Shown in pieces: positions 23,231 through 36,107 of a DNA stretch of 64,000 bases (position 1 is its first letter; every line of letters starts with the position of its first letter). The translations under genes were made by a program, and so were the position numbers. The notes beneath the pieces were generated by a model that saw only the letters and a list, made by a program, of their open reading frames with translations, did not search any database and was not told the DNA's origin. The DNA comes from Liolophura sinensis (Eukaryota > Mollusca > Polyplacophora > Chitonida > Chitonidae). The stretch is from contig NC_088295.1 in the NCBI RefSeq assembly GCF_032854445.1, forward strand, positions 46,241,385 to 46,305,384, read 5' to 3'.

Positions 23231-23586
23231 CATAGTTCCTCAACCTTTTCGCATGCGAGCAAGTTTCGTAAACGAGCAAGTTTCAGTGCGATTTATGCAC
23301 CTTCTTAATGTGATACTGCAGATAAAACTGCACTAGTTGGGCTGGTCAGCTCCAGGATTTCATAAAAAGTATAATTTTATCAGTCTGCACGGAATAATAC
23401 CTTCAGAATATGCTTGATTTAATTATTCATTTGCTTGGTGTTTTTTAACCCATACTCAAGAATATTGCACTTATACGACTGTGGCCAGCATGATTATGGT
23501 GAGAGGAAACTGGGCAGAGCCTAGGGGAAACCAAAATATGCTTGAATAAGCACTTTGCAAACATGTGAAAGGTTGAAGAATTACAG
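23231..23586. mobile_element. Inverted-repeat element (MITE family A) with nested SINE
   Basis: The ends are TAGTTCCTCAACCTTTT and AAAGGTTGAAGAATTACAG, inverted copies of each other. The interior carries TTTTATCAGTCTGCAC, shared in inverse orientation with the copies at 18041 and 22437. A family 1 SINE splits it at 23418-23534. Confidence 0.8.
23418..23534 (-). mobile_element. SINE family 1, 5'-truncated, with 11-bp target duplication
   Basis: The tail and body are present to GGGGAAACC and the head is absent. AATATGCTTGA is duplicated at 23407-23417 and 23535-23545, showing insertion into an older inverted-repeat element. Confidence 0.93.
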
Positions 23587-26500
23587 TATATTTTGTAGAT
23601 CTTCAAGACATCATAAAATATCCTTCACATCTGGTACCATACATGCACACATGTACATATGCTTCCCTGCAAACAAAACAATTTAAAATCTGGTTGCTCC
23701 TCAGAGCTAATGTTCCAATGGCTCAGCAACCTGTTTTCATCTCGCGCTGCTATAATGCTTTATAGCTGTTATTCTCTATCTGCATGAAAACTGAAAGATG
23801 TATCAAGGGGTTCATAGATGTCGCAATTCAAAATACTGAATACGGAGTTTTAGAAACTCAAAAGTATGGTATAAGTTAGAGAAAAACTGAATATATTGCA
23901 GTAAAATTCAATTCTGAGAAAGAAACTTCTTGTGCGATACGTGTTCGCACCACGCATTCCCGCCAATGTGACAATCATCCCATCATCATCTCTGCTGCAG
24001 GTCATACAACAGCAACAGCTTTCAACTGACTTCTGAATACTCTGAGGTATGGAAGCCCCAACCCCAATATATTACCTACATCATCTGGTTACAGAGAAGT
24101 TCACTACCATGTGCTTTACTCTCTGTTACATATATCCACAATCTGTGTACAGACAGAAGGCCCTAAACATTTTACTGGGGCAGCTGATAATTCATAAGTT
24201 TAATGTGATGGGACATAGAAATTAATAACACTCTGTCTTATTAATTTTATAGGGCTAAAATTAAAAAATTAATTGTTTGATGTTACGCAACCGACCCTTC
24301 AAAAAGGCCCTGAAAGAAATTCTTTTTCTGTTTTTTTAACAGGTGTCAAATTTTTTTTGTTTTATTTCATTTAATAACTTGTTTTTTTTTTGTCTGAAAT
24401 GTCACTCTGTTTACAGGTGACAGATGTTCTTTTGAGATATAAAATTTCCTCCCCCACTGTTAAGCAAAGCCGGCCTTACAGGGCTTCGATGGGTATACCA
24501 TATCCAATACCTGTAGAACGAGATAGGCCTACCTGTGAAGTGTTTTCACCGGTATCCATTTGGATACCCATAAAAGTGTTGACATATTTTTCATTACCTT
24601 ACTGAAATGATGACCACTGTCACTGTGTTTCCATAGGGAATCGAGATTTCAAATTAATTACTCATTTTGTGAGCTAGCCATTGTAAATTGTTCAAGGAAA
24701 TCTTGTAAACATCGCAGCTGTCAGGGTCTTACGAGGGCAAAATATGGAATTCTCTGTGTTCCAATTCTTTTCGCCACGCTATACCTTAAAAACACACCTA
24801 ATTTCGCAAAATTGAATTGATGAGAATTGTGGCTCTGGTTATAACTGACCTGACCAGCCCTAGCCCACTAACGTAGATCCCCTAGTTTATTTTTTTGTGA
24901 ATTAATTCAGTCATGGACTCTTAGAATCACGGTGACAAATTGAGATCTTACTACATCATAATACATGCTGTAATATGATTAAAACGGAAGATTAATGTTT
25001 TGAACCTATACGTTATCAAAGAATCCTCAACAGAGCCCCTTTTATGTTTTGTGTTAACCCCGTTTCACAGTACCCAGGGCCCCCACATGAGCCCCTTCTG
25101 TTGGCATGGAAAAAGGTTAGTCAGGTGTGTGGATAGCTTTTCTCCCCATCAAAACTCTATGACAGGGAGCATGCAGCTGGGAATATGTTGGTATAATTTC
25201 CTGAACTGTTATTGATATCACCACTGCCAGATGCTTTGGTGGGTAGAAAATGTATCTGTTTGCTGATACATTGTTGTGAAGTGGAAACAATGGCAGTGAC
25301 AATAGAAAGGTCAGTATGAGGTACTGAGTACAGAATAAATGTTTGATCCTTCACATGAAGGAAGAATCCACTAAGTCTCAAACATTTTAATTAAAATTAG
25401 ACAATTTAGGAAAATGGAAAAAGGTTTACCAGGATAGCTTTTACTTTACTAGGTGATGAGGTTCCACTTTACTCCATCAAAAGTGTCATCTGGGCAGAAT
25501 TTTTGTTATATTTTCACATGCAAACCCCTCTGTATGTTACCTGAACATGCTAGCACAAACTGTTGACTTTGTACTCATAAAAATGCCTAACTAATGTTTA
25601 CTTGTTAGTTTTATTGTAAAGATCTAAGAATATTTATTTTGAGAATTTGAGGAAAAACATATTTAATTTTGAGGACAACAAAACAAGACCTACCTACCCT
25701 CTTTTGTTATACAGGGCTTGTAACATCAAGCATACAATATTTTAAATTTGGCCTAGGGTAGTTAGATATTAAAAAAAAACTCAATGTGACACTATTACAG
25801 GGCAGTTGGATCTGCAAAACAAATTCAGAACAACTTTGATAAAACCCCTGACAGGGTAGTTCACATTCTGACGTCTATGAACCCCTGTGTACATGTAATT
25901 TAATAGATATAATTTGAGAATGATTTATTATCAAATTTCAGCTAGAGAGCTATTACATTAATTTCTGAACTATCTAATAATTTATACTATTATGCTTTTT
26001 TGTGACTATTTTCATTACAGCAGATCAATCCAGTCGGAGTATCAATTTTCATGCCCCCTCCCCGCCCCCCCCCCCCCAAAATACTTCCTCACAAAAATTA
26101 AATGCCAGCTTAGCCTTTTATCATGTATGAGCACAATGGGTTTAATCAACAGATTATTAAAAGCCTCACCCCAAACGACACTAGTATGCAAGTTGAAAAT
26201 CATACATGTGCACTGCAGGGTACAACAGGAAAATCACATATACATACATGTACTGGTATTGATTTCCCTGGAGGTCACTAGGTTGGAAATACCAGGCCAC
26301 CAGTGGCCACGATTTGCAGTTCCTGACCTTCAAGATGGACTTAACAACAGTAGTACTGGCAAATGGGCAGGAATGTAAAACATCACTTTCAGTCAATGAT
26401 CTACATGTAATTGGAATTTATTAATGGCTCTATTAGATACATGTAGATAAACATCTAAAATTACAAAAGTGGATCCTTACTGTCTGTATTTTCTTTGGGA

Positions 26501-27536
26501 AGGTTGTGATGTCAAAGCGGATGCCAGATGTTCTTGTTCAATAGCTTTCCAAGCAGAGGATAACTGGCATTCATCGTTTACATCTGCATGGTCGTGTGAG
26601 CCAGTATTCAGCTATTGGCAGGTCAACAGTTCTTTTGTGGTCAGACGGTCAAAATATAGTAACTCTAGCCATGGCCTAGATTAATCAATGAAGCCTTGAT
26701 GTTTTTATTTTCGGAAACATAAAAGCTTACATGCATTTGTCAAGTTGTGTGCAAATACTGAATAAAAATGTTTTATACATATACACATGTATGCAGCATT
26801 TTTCAGCTGAATAGCTTTAAGTATACTATGAGTACATAAATATTTGTAACTGACCTACATGTAACTGTCTACTATGGTAACACAGTTTCACATTTTACTT
26901 CATCCTGAGATGTTTTGTTGATCACAGAAATATGTTTTTAAGTTTCTTAGGAAGGAAGTGTGATAACCTATTGTACAAAAAACAAAATTACATTTCAGTT
27001 CTGAAAGTAATATTCTATGCCATATTTTCATCTAAAGTTGCACATTTGGTAGTGAAATATTAAGTTATTTACCATAGTACTTGTAAACACAACACAAAAT
27101 CTGTTACTGACATTTCTGTCTTTTTGCAGGCTTTCTGGACATTTGTACACTTATGCAGCCTATCATATCACCCAATACAGGCATGTACATGCATATATAT
27201 ACCTATATGTATCATAGGGACCTATATAGGTCGATCTGTATTGACAACTGCTAGTGTGCAGTGCACAAGAATGTCTGCCCACAAGACAGCTGTACCACAT
27301 ACAGGCTTAAATAAATTAAACTACTTCAATCCTTTCACATACTCACTCCATATAAATACATGAGGATGTAGGGTAATAAACTAGGATTCAATTGTTAAAT
27401 GTAGACTAGCTGGTCTCTGAACAGCTCAGAGAATCTCCATTCTTTTATAGTGAGACTGCATTTATATTATCCGATTCTTTTATTGTGAGACTGTATTTAT
27501 ATTATTTGATTCTTTTATGGTGAGACTAAAGTAGTG

Positions 27537-27805
27537 TTTAATTATTTATTTATGTATTTGGTTGTGGTTTAACGTCATACACATTAACATTGCTTTCATG
27601 GGTGGAGGAAACTGGCGTGCCTGGAATAAACCACCGACCTATGAAAAGTTACTCCTAAACTTTCCCACATGCAACACACACATATATATATGTACATGTA
27701 TGTAAACCACATTGGTGGAAGACAAGTGGTCTTCAACAAAAATTAGACTGCTTATTGTCACAGGCCCCAGAAGATGAAGGAGCAGGCAAATCTATAAACC
27801 TAATT
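27537..27805 (-). mobile_element. SINE-like element, family 3
   Basis: TTATTTATTTATGTATTTGG and TGGTTTAACGTC resemble a SINE tail end. GGGTGGAGGAAACTGG, AAACCACCGACC, AAACCACATTGGTGG and AAGACAAGTGG follow. A short related piece is at 43515-43560. Confidence 0.6.
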
Positions 27806-29261
27806 CCCTGCCTGAAGACTGGTTTGAAAGTGTTTAATTAGGACTACTAACAATCACTCAATAAATATGCGTATACTAGTACATATGTACAGCTGTAACA
27901 GGACTGCACAAGTTAGTATAACACGCAAGTACAATCCTGACATAACAATAGAAGAGTAATGTTTCTATTCACACAGTAGGGCTAATCACTTCTATATTAA
28001 GGCAGATAGTTTAACCCAGCAGGTTGCCACTTAAGCCAGAAAGAGCCTAGATGTAAGATAAAATCCGACAGCCAGACTTACCCTATATTAAGCCTTGTTC
28101 TGCATCATGCAGTACTGCGGAGATTAATATTTTACAAGGGACAGAGATATCCTATTGTTTTATCATTCAAATTGCAAAAAAATGAAAACTACGCTATATT
28201 CTGCTGTATTGCTACTGTATTACTTATATAGCGTGAAGAGAATCTAATTTGTACATGCATGCACTTACCAAAACAAGTGCAAATTTGCATTTCAGCGACA
28301 TGTGCAACATTTGGCTGAAATATGGGTCATCTTGAACTCGGATCCATCATTGTTTATAAGCGAATAGTCCATCTTACAAGACAGGATGTTAAAAAGTTAA
28401 CTGGCCACGTGACTAATTGACCGACAGACGGACATAACTACTTATAGCTAAGTGATAATTATACTAGGCTCATAATTAAACAATAAAGCATAAATGAAAT
28501 TGTACCTAAATTGATGCATGTCAAACACTGGATCATTATAACCACCCAATTATGCATAATAGAAATAAATTTTTCAAGAATTCATAAAACAAACCTGTAT
28601 ATAGTATGCTTGTCCATTGTACAACGCGTGCAAAGCTCAGAGTGGCTGATTTGGGAGTCCTGTACATGTAAGCATTATACATGTAAACCTGACTAATACA
28701 GTTTGTGTCCAACATACTTATGACATTAACATTAGGAATCAGAGAGAATCCTAATACTGCATTTTCACACATTTGGCCTACAATCAACACCTTCACACAA
28801 AATGCTTCACCTTGGCCGATTCATCTGTCTAACAATGAACGCCTACTTATGAGGGTGAGGCAGTTCCTTCCAAATAAAGCCACAACACATCTCCCCTAAT
28901 TTATGTATTCATTTTGCCCTTGACCACTGACCTATATTCCACCATAAGTATATATGTATAGTATTAACTGGATAATGGGACAAACCACTATAACAGTATA
29001 TGAAAATAAGGGGTGATCCAATCCAATGTCAAGTGCAACTTTCCTGCCCCTGTTGACATTCATAATTACTTGCTGATTGCAGCCACTTGTCGATAATTTC
29101 GCAAAATGTGAGCAGTGATAACCTTACATACATGTGTGCGTAAATTTCTATCACGTAGCGAATCAGCAACGATATGCTGACATGGTCAAGCCGCAGTTAA
29201 GCGGAGTCCTCACTCTGGGGATGCATCAAATGCCATGCAGGAACACTGTATCAATATGTGC

Positions 29262-29437
29262 AGATTGATTACTGTTCAACTACTCTAATATCATTGCAAC
29301 TGGCAACTCCAGCCCGGGACCTCATGGGAAAAGTGGTGTCAGCCATTTCTGCTGATTGATTAATGCTCAAATGCTCTAATATCATGGCAATTGGCAACTT
29401 CAGCCTCTGTCTGGGGACACCATGGGAATAGTATAGT
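29262..29437 (+). repeat. Two diverged direct repeats of about 90 bp
   Basis: CTCTAATATCATTGCAACTGG and CTCTAATATCATGGCAATTGG, each followed by a matching CAACTNCAGCC and CATGGGAA. Confidence 0.8.
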
Positions 29438-30041
29438 CAGCAGTTTTTTGAGGTCGGCCCTACAGGATGTATATACATGTAACAGCATGATGAGAATGAG
29501 TGCACTGTATCAGCTAGATCAGTTTCTGCATGCTAACAGGTTGTGCTATTACAACCTGGATCCAATGACCTATGATAGGGGTAATTAAAATCAGCAAAAT
29601 ACACTGAGTCAAAACAATGTACAGAGATATAATTTTGTGAATAACAAAGTTAATATATAATATAGGTATCAGCACAGTTTTCTGATTTTCCAATTATCAC
29701 ATATTAAAAATCTGAATTTTTCTACCTTTGCCATTAGGGGCAATAATGCAAGAAAGATGCTTGAACCAGATTCCTTTCAATAAAAAAATTCTGTTAAGCT
29801 ACTAGGTTAATTGATTACTTGTTTCTCATGACCTCTTATCCTAAATCAAAGATGCTACACAATTCAGCAATAACTATTATGGTAATACTATTACTGAAGA
29901 CCAATTTCTTGCCTAAAAAAATATTTTGACCGGGAATGCAATCTAGGTTAATAAAGAATTACAAAAACATACTAGTCAATTATCTGAAAATTATTTTTTA
30001 AAACATTAATCTCAGCTGACTGTTGTAGATCAGACAGGACT

Positions 30042-30059
30042 CCCCCCCCCCCCCCCCCC
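30042..30059. repeat. Poly-C run
   Basis: An uninterrupted C run. Similar runs are at 26063-26077 and 57404-57418, where read errors are likely. Confidence 0.95.
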
Positions 30060-30638
30060 GCCCAATAAACCAGTTAATAATTAATATACATGTACACCCT
30101 TAATTGTTGGCTGAAAGTATGTACATATACCTGCAGGGGTGTCATGAAAATTAAAATATTAATGATCATGCAATGGCCTTCAGCCTCTATTACCGTATTC
30201 CACAGAAGGCTAGCAGAACAGCATTTGACTTTATATCTTTAGTGTATGTTTGAATAGCTGTGCAAAGGTAGTTGTTACTTTGACCTGGTTTGTGAGATTA
30301 CAGCACGTCACAAGCTGTTACACACATGATTGCATACAGCACCAGGCGTACACATGTAGGCCTAATCTGCACAAACAGGATTATACATGTATAATATAAA
30401 AATAGTACAATGTTGCAGTGACATAAGAAAGAAAATTCCTCTGGTTTACATGGTGTTCAAAACTTATATCAAAACAATACTACGCTTTGAAATAGCAGTT
30501 ATTCTATCCACGTATTGTTTGCGTCACCATTCATCTCAGGACTGAATATAAAATGAGCTGGACGTGAAGGGTCAATGGAAGTTATGCAGTCATTGCGTAA
30601 TATACAGAGGATATAGCACAGCAAAGGCTGAATATCAT

Positions 30639-31563
30639 AACTTAGATGTTGTCTGTGTGCAAGATAGAAATGCAAACCAACAGTATAGAAAGCAGTATGT
30701 AATTAATGTAACTTAGATGTTGTCTGTGTGCAAGATAGAAATGCAAACCAACAGTATAGAAAGCAGTATGTAATTAATGTAACTTAGATGTTGTCTGTGT
30801 GCAAGATAGAAATGCAAACCAACAGTATAGAAAGCAGTATGTAATTAATGTAACTTAGATGTTGTCTGTGTGCAAGATAGAAATGCAAACCAACAGTATA
30901 GAAAGCAGTATGTAATTAATGTAACTTAGATGTTATCTGTGTGCAAGATAGAAATGCAAACCAACAGTATAGAAAGCAGTATGTAATTAATGTAACTTAG
31001 ATGTTATCTGTGTGCAAGATAGAAATGCAAACCAACAGTATAGAAAGCAGTATGTAATTAATGTAACTTTGATGTTATCTGTGTGCAAGATAGAAATGCA
31101 AACGGGGCCTCCGTGGCTCAGTCGGTTAGCGCGCTAGCGCAGCGTAGTGACCCAGAAGCCTCTCACTAATGCGGTCGCTGTGAGTTCAAGACCAGCTTAT
31201 GCTGGCTTCCTCTTCGGCCGTACGTGGGAAGGTCTGCCAGCAACCTGCGGATGGTCGTGGGTTTCCCCCGGGCTCCGCCCGGTTTCCACCCACCATAATG
31301 CTGGCCGCCGTCGTATAAGTGAAATATTCTTGAGTACGGCGTAAAACACCAATCAAAAAAAAAAAAAAAAAAAAAAAGAAATGCAAACCAACAGTATAGA
31401 AAGCAGTATGTAATTAATGTAACTTTGATGTTATCTGTGTGCAAGATAGAAATGCAAACCAACAGTATAGAAAGCAGTATGTAATTAATGTAACTTTGAT
31501 GTTATCTGTGTGCAAGATAGAAATGCAAACCAACAGTATAGAAAGCAGTATGTAATTAATGTA
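30639..31563 (+). repeat. 71-bp tandem array, nine units, interrupted by a SINE
   Basis: Unit starts at 30639, 30710, 30781, 30852, 30923, 30994 and 31065 are 71 bases apart; unit 7 contains the SINE, and two more units start at 31421 and 31492. Units are nearly identical. Two variant sites divide them into 1-4, 5-6 and 7-9. Confidence 0.97.
31104..31378 (+). mobile_element. SINE family 1, full length, with poly(A) and target duplication
   Basis: The tRNA-like head has box A (TGGCTCAGTCGG) and a box B-like GAGTTCAAGACC. The body reads GGTTTCCACCCACCATAATG and CTTGAGTACGGCGTAAAACACC, and the tail is a run of A. GAAATGCAAAC flanks both ends as a target-site duplication inside a 71-bp repeat unit. 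The internal pol III promoter and tail mark a LINE-mobilised element. It is the best reference copy in the window. Confidence 0.95.
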
Positions 31564-32504
31564 ATCCTTGGGGTTTTACTTTTCTACTTAACAATTCTTC
31601 CCTCGCATAAAGCCAAAGAGCCTCTAGGTGTCTGTACATGTACATATACAGTGTCTTTTTGTACCAGGGCAGGTCCATGCTGCCAAAGAGATGTCGTTAC
31701 TGAAGTATCATGTCAAAGACGGCCGGAGTCAGCCATTTTTCTGGCAGTCCCTGGGCACTTATCTAAGATGCCCCTCCAATTTGGAACTCGGAAAAAGGAT
31801 ATTGCTCCGCATGCATCATCTTTCCCCCCAATTACCCAGCAAACATGTTACCAGACAGACAAGCTAAATCAGCTAAAAATGTGATGTAAGAGTCACAGAT
31901 GCAAATTATATTCATCAGTTGCATCATTTGTTTCGCATATTCTGGATGTCAAGACCGCTGTTTGTCAATTGCAGCACCAATGTACACAATATGTTCACAA
32001 ACAACCTGCTCATTACACCCTTAATTGCTAATTGCCTTTATGTTTCCTCTTAAATTTGCTGCCATTTCAGAGATATTAACATCCATATAACCATACCTTT
32101 TTACAACGTAGAATGTTCCTGGAAAAAATGCGACAAGGAAATACATGTATAATCTATAGTTCACGGTAACAATGTTGATGAAGCAGCCAGCTGTCTGTAG
32201 AAGTATATACAAGGTCGGCTGTACATGTACAAGGTCTCAATGGTTCCTTATGAATTTTTAAATACATACGCTGTGAGTTCAGCAATGGCTATCACATGGA
32301 TAACTCAGGCATGATAAATATGCAATTAGAGCATGACTACAGGTACAGGTTGGAATCTAAATACACCTAAATAAATAAAAACAAGACTAAGGAAACACTG
32401 CTTTCATTCATATTTTCCTTGGAACAACACATCTTAATTATACCCATCCAGCTGTTCTAATCATACGAACATGCATGATGTCACATTGACAACAATAACT
32501 AGAA

Positions 32505-32580
32505 GCTATTGGCTGGCTGCCATCGCATATAAAGTGCAATATTCTTGAGTACAGCGTAAAACACCAATCAAATAAATATA
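32505..32580 (+). mobile_element. SINE family 1, 3' end fragment
   Basis: GGCTGCCATCGCATATAAAG and CTTGAGTACAGCGTAAAACA are followed by the CAAATAAATA tail. Confidence 0.8.
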
Positions 32581-33054
32581 TAGAAGCTATTGGGGGTTTA
32601 CAGTTTGAAGGCTCCATATTGTGCAAATATTACACTTTAGTTTAATTATATTAAAGCAGATGACTTTCGGTTTACAGATCCTAACTCACTAGGGACTGAA
32701 TCTGATGAAAAAAGTGACAGTTTGGATGATTTATAGTTGTCTGCCATAGAGTTCACTTCCCTGTACATTGACCATTAACAACTACTAATGGCAGATATTG
32801 CCACTAAACACGCTCTCAGACATTTCAAGTGGCTAGTTTCAGAGTCACATTTCCCTGGCAACATTATGTTTTTGGTTGATAAATCACAATTGCGTGTCAA
32901 TGGTACATGCACGTATGGAATTCACCAAAGCCAATTCCCGAGGACTTTATAGACTTTGCAACGTTACCTGTCATACAATTTTATCCAATGTATAAAATTG
33001 AGACTAGGCTGCCTTTCTTGGACCAATGTTACATAATGCCATGACATGCTTTTC

Positions 33055-33170
33055 TATTTATTTATTTATTTGATTGGTGTTTTACGCCATACTCAAGAAT
33101 ATTTCACTTATACAACGGCGGCCAGCATTATGGTGGGGGGAAAACCAGGCGAAGCCCGGAGGGGCGGGGC
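33055..33170 (-). mobile_element. SINE family 1, 5'-truncated
   Basis: The tail TATTTATTTATTTATTTGATT and body run to AAGCCCGGAGGGGCGGGG, where similarity stops. Confidence 0.88.
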
Positions 33171-35144
33171 CTAGAAACTACCTGCTGTATAACAGTTCAA
33201 AATGCTAAATTGCTATACATGTGTATATTATGAAGTAAATAATACAAGTATAGCTAATAGATTACACCTGACCTCATGATGAATTTCGTGTAGTTTCATA
33301 TACATAATGGAATAATTTCCAGCTGTCATCTTACACGATAAAAGGTAGGCCTATTACAGGTATAACGTTCTTGAGCATATTCTCAAAACTGACACACTGT
33401 ACATTTTCGTAAGTTTGCCCATGTGCATTGTCATTAGTCTAATCCACTCTATCCAGAAAGTTACTGATGATTTCGCCAGGTTAAATGTCAATTATACCAC
33501 TGTCACTTAACAGTTTGCTGCCTTGACATGTGCAGTTCAACTGAAGGTCAACAAACTCCGCGTTATCATCAAAGAACCAGTACCTTGTTAAGTTACTTAA
33601 GCGAACACAAAATACTCCCCCTCCCCTCCCCTAAAACTCAACCTCTCCGCCCATCGTTATCAGCACAGAGGGCCGGTAACCTCTTCTAGCCACCAAATAT
33701 GTATACTAAATGGGATATGTGGTAGCTACAACTGCTGGTGGACACGACGTTTGTAGATTTGGACGACTGATGAGCTAACAAAGCCTTCTTTTACGGTGTC
33801 ATTCAAAATAAGGGTTTGGCCACTTAGATATCTGAACAACTCACCATGTATTTTTCACCAACTGTTCTTAATCTTCGTGTGTTTTGAGGGAAAAATAGCA
33901 TTACTCCAGAGCATCCATAGTTTTCACACCACCTGAGGTCGCTGAACCTTAAACCGTAAGGTTAACTACCACACTGATGTTGTCTGGGGCTCGCTAAGTG
34001 CATAGACCCCTCAGAGTAAGTGTGCTATTCTTAGCCTCATTTCGTATAACTATATCACGGCAGTAATGCTGCATGAATATACGGAACAACTGCATTCTTG
34101 AGTTGATGTGTCTTTTAAAAGTTTCAGACTTCGAAACTCAAGTGGAAATATGTGGGATTATCAGAACGATATTTGGGTCGTTTAATATAAGTAACCAAAT
34201 AAATAAGTAGATAATGATAGTAAATAAACAAAGAGATTAAAAATTCGTGGATACCAGTTTATTTGTTTGTTTATACTTTATAAATCATTCACAAACTCTT
34301 CACTGCTTTCGTTATACACGAATCGGTTATCAGATAATGGGGGATGTCAAAAACGGCTGGAGTATTGTTAAAAGAGAGTTTCCTGGCACAATGTATTTCA
34401 AAGAGACTTATTGTCGAAAGAATTCAGGATCTTTGAGTGGGTTCAGCTAGATGGAAAAATAGAGTTGCATTTGACTAGCAACTAAAATCTTTGGGCCTAT
34501 ATTTTCCGAAAAATCTCAGTTAAAAGAATTACAAGGGAAATCGGTCGCTGGTTTCAATTGTACCGTGTCTGACATTTGAAGTTCACTCAGGGTGAACGTC
34601 TCCCGTTGTCCACAATACATGGGAAGGTAATCCAGTCATTAAAGCCGATCTTAAGCCATGTCTCTAAATATAGCGACTTCAGTGAGTCGACGGTCGAAGG
34701 GAAACCTCGGATAAAACTGAACATTTGACTGACAACTGAAATTCTAATACATATCAGTAGACATCTGAAAATCTTAACCTTATGTAGGCCTATATGGATG
34801 ACGTTTAAAATAGCAGCACTATTTTTTCGCCGTCGGCAATTAGTCTCTTTAAACTCCGATAACCCGTGGATCCAGTGTATTCCAAACATTATACGATGAA
34901 TTCTCGTTGTGATTTCACAGTGAAATTTCGTGGGACACGTACGACCACGAGACGGGCTAACTTAGTATAGCATAGATCGGTGGGCTATGACAGAACATGA
35001 TCGGTTTGGATCAGATCATATAAGCCCACATTTTTGCTAGGCTCGTTAGCTGAACGGTGTCCGGGTTTCAATGCCAAATCGAATCATATACTTGAGACTA
35101 TAAACGCCGGCCATCTTGACTCATTTATTTGTTTTTCATATAAA

Positions 35145-35185
35145 TATTCATTTATTTGATTGGTGTTTTACGCCGTCCTCAAGTG
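35145..35185 (-). mobile_element. SINE family 1, tail fragment
   Basis: TATTTGATTGGTGTTTTACG and CCGTCCTCAAG only. Confidence 0.75.
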
Positions 35186-35507
35186 CAGTTTATATAAGGG
35201 AACAAGCAATATTTATCAAGGGGGATTGGGAGGACCGGCGCAAACTGTAAAGCGTCTGTTAAAACCATTTTGCATGGGGGATGAAGACATTTTCCCCCAA
35301 TTTTACTAGGGCCGTTACTTTTTGTAACCACTAAACCGGAAGAAATAAAACTTATTTACACGAAGAAGTCTTTGTTTGGAAAGATACATGGCAAACAATA
35401 TGTATGTGTGTATATGGCTTGGGGTTTTACTTTGTAATTGAAAATATTTCAGCCATATTAGGATAAGGAGTCATTAGGTGTGTGTGTCTCTAACTAATAG
35501 AGACCTT

Positions 35508-35587
35508 TAGTTAGAAGTTAAAAGCTCAGCTTGTAACTTGTAACTTCTAACTAGAATAGGTAACTAATTCAAGTTAGAAGTTAGAAG
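35508..35587. repeat. Inverted repeats of TAGTTAGAAGTTA
   Basis: TAGTTAGAAGTTA (35508-35520) faces TAACTTCTAACTA (35541-35553). A third AGTTAGAAGTTAGAAG follows at 35572. Confidence 0.88.
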
Positions 35588-36107
35588 CACAAAGTTACAA
35601 CTAAGGTGCATTGATAAGATGGTGTGACGGTTGTCTTAAAGCGCCTGCTTTAGACTGAATACTGCCAACCTGATAAGGATTGTTTCCACCGTCGGCGCAT
35701 ACTGTACGTCATCGGGTTTATCCCGAAAGCGAAAATTCCAGTGTTGATCGGAGATATATTCCCGATCTGGATTCAACGAGACCTATCAAATGTGGCCAAT
35801 CAATCATTTAAATTTCTAACATCAGCAAACCTCATGACAATAAGATTAAAATACCTTTAAATTAGTTCGGTAAAGTAACGACTCTGTTTATTAAACTAGG
35901 ACACCGTATAACACTCTGACTGGCAAATATATTGACAGAGCGCTCTAAACCTGTGGGTATCTACAGGTGTTTCATACAGATGTCACACTTTTATCTGATT
36001 CCGCTTAAACCTTTGCGAAGGGTTGTATAAGCATTCAAGTGCATTACACCAACCTGGGACTATAAAAGTTATACACCTGTTAGTCCCACCACCAGCGTGA
36101 CGTTTTT

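Larger units (their letters stand above)
16915..30600. other. Region 5' of the PLD start exon, without a recognised gene
   Basis: This should hold the upstream noncoding PLD exon(s) and promoter. Apart from the listed SINEs and MITEs I see only AT-rich sequence. A good minus-strand donor (TTTTG|GTAAGTGCATG, exon end 28269) is a possible noncoding exon. An open minus-strand frame lies at about 26481-26610 but has no recognisable domain. Confidence 0.6.
31565..36105. other. Intergenic stretch between PLD and the lectin gene
   Basis: Contains SINE fragments and an inverted-repeat cluster at 35.5 kb. No exon could be supported on either strand. Confidence 0.6.

Noticed and set aside
24390-24605. 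Plus-strand open frame after a CTGTTTACAG acceptor
   Set aside because: Protein-like in places but unrecognised, with no donor or neighbouring exon.
26481-26610. Minus-strand open frame (ECQLSSAWKAIEQEHLASAL) ending at a donor-like GTAAGG
   Set aside because: The acceptor side lacks a pyrimidine tract and no homology is recognised; could be chance.
31147-31462. Several open frames at 31.1-31.5 kb and similar ones at 38.0, 49.9 and 57.8 kb
   Set aside because: They are conceptual translations of SINE family 1 copies, which explains their similarity.
30639-31563. Regular direct repeats, considered as a CRISPR-like array
   Set aside because: Units are contiguous 71-bp repeats without unique spacers, in a eukaryotic intergenic region.
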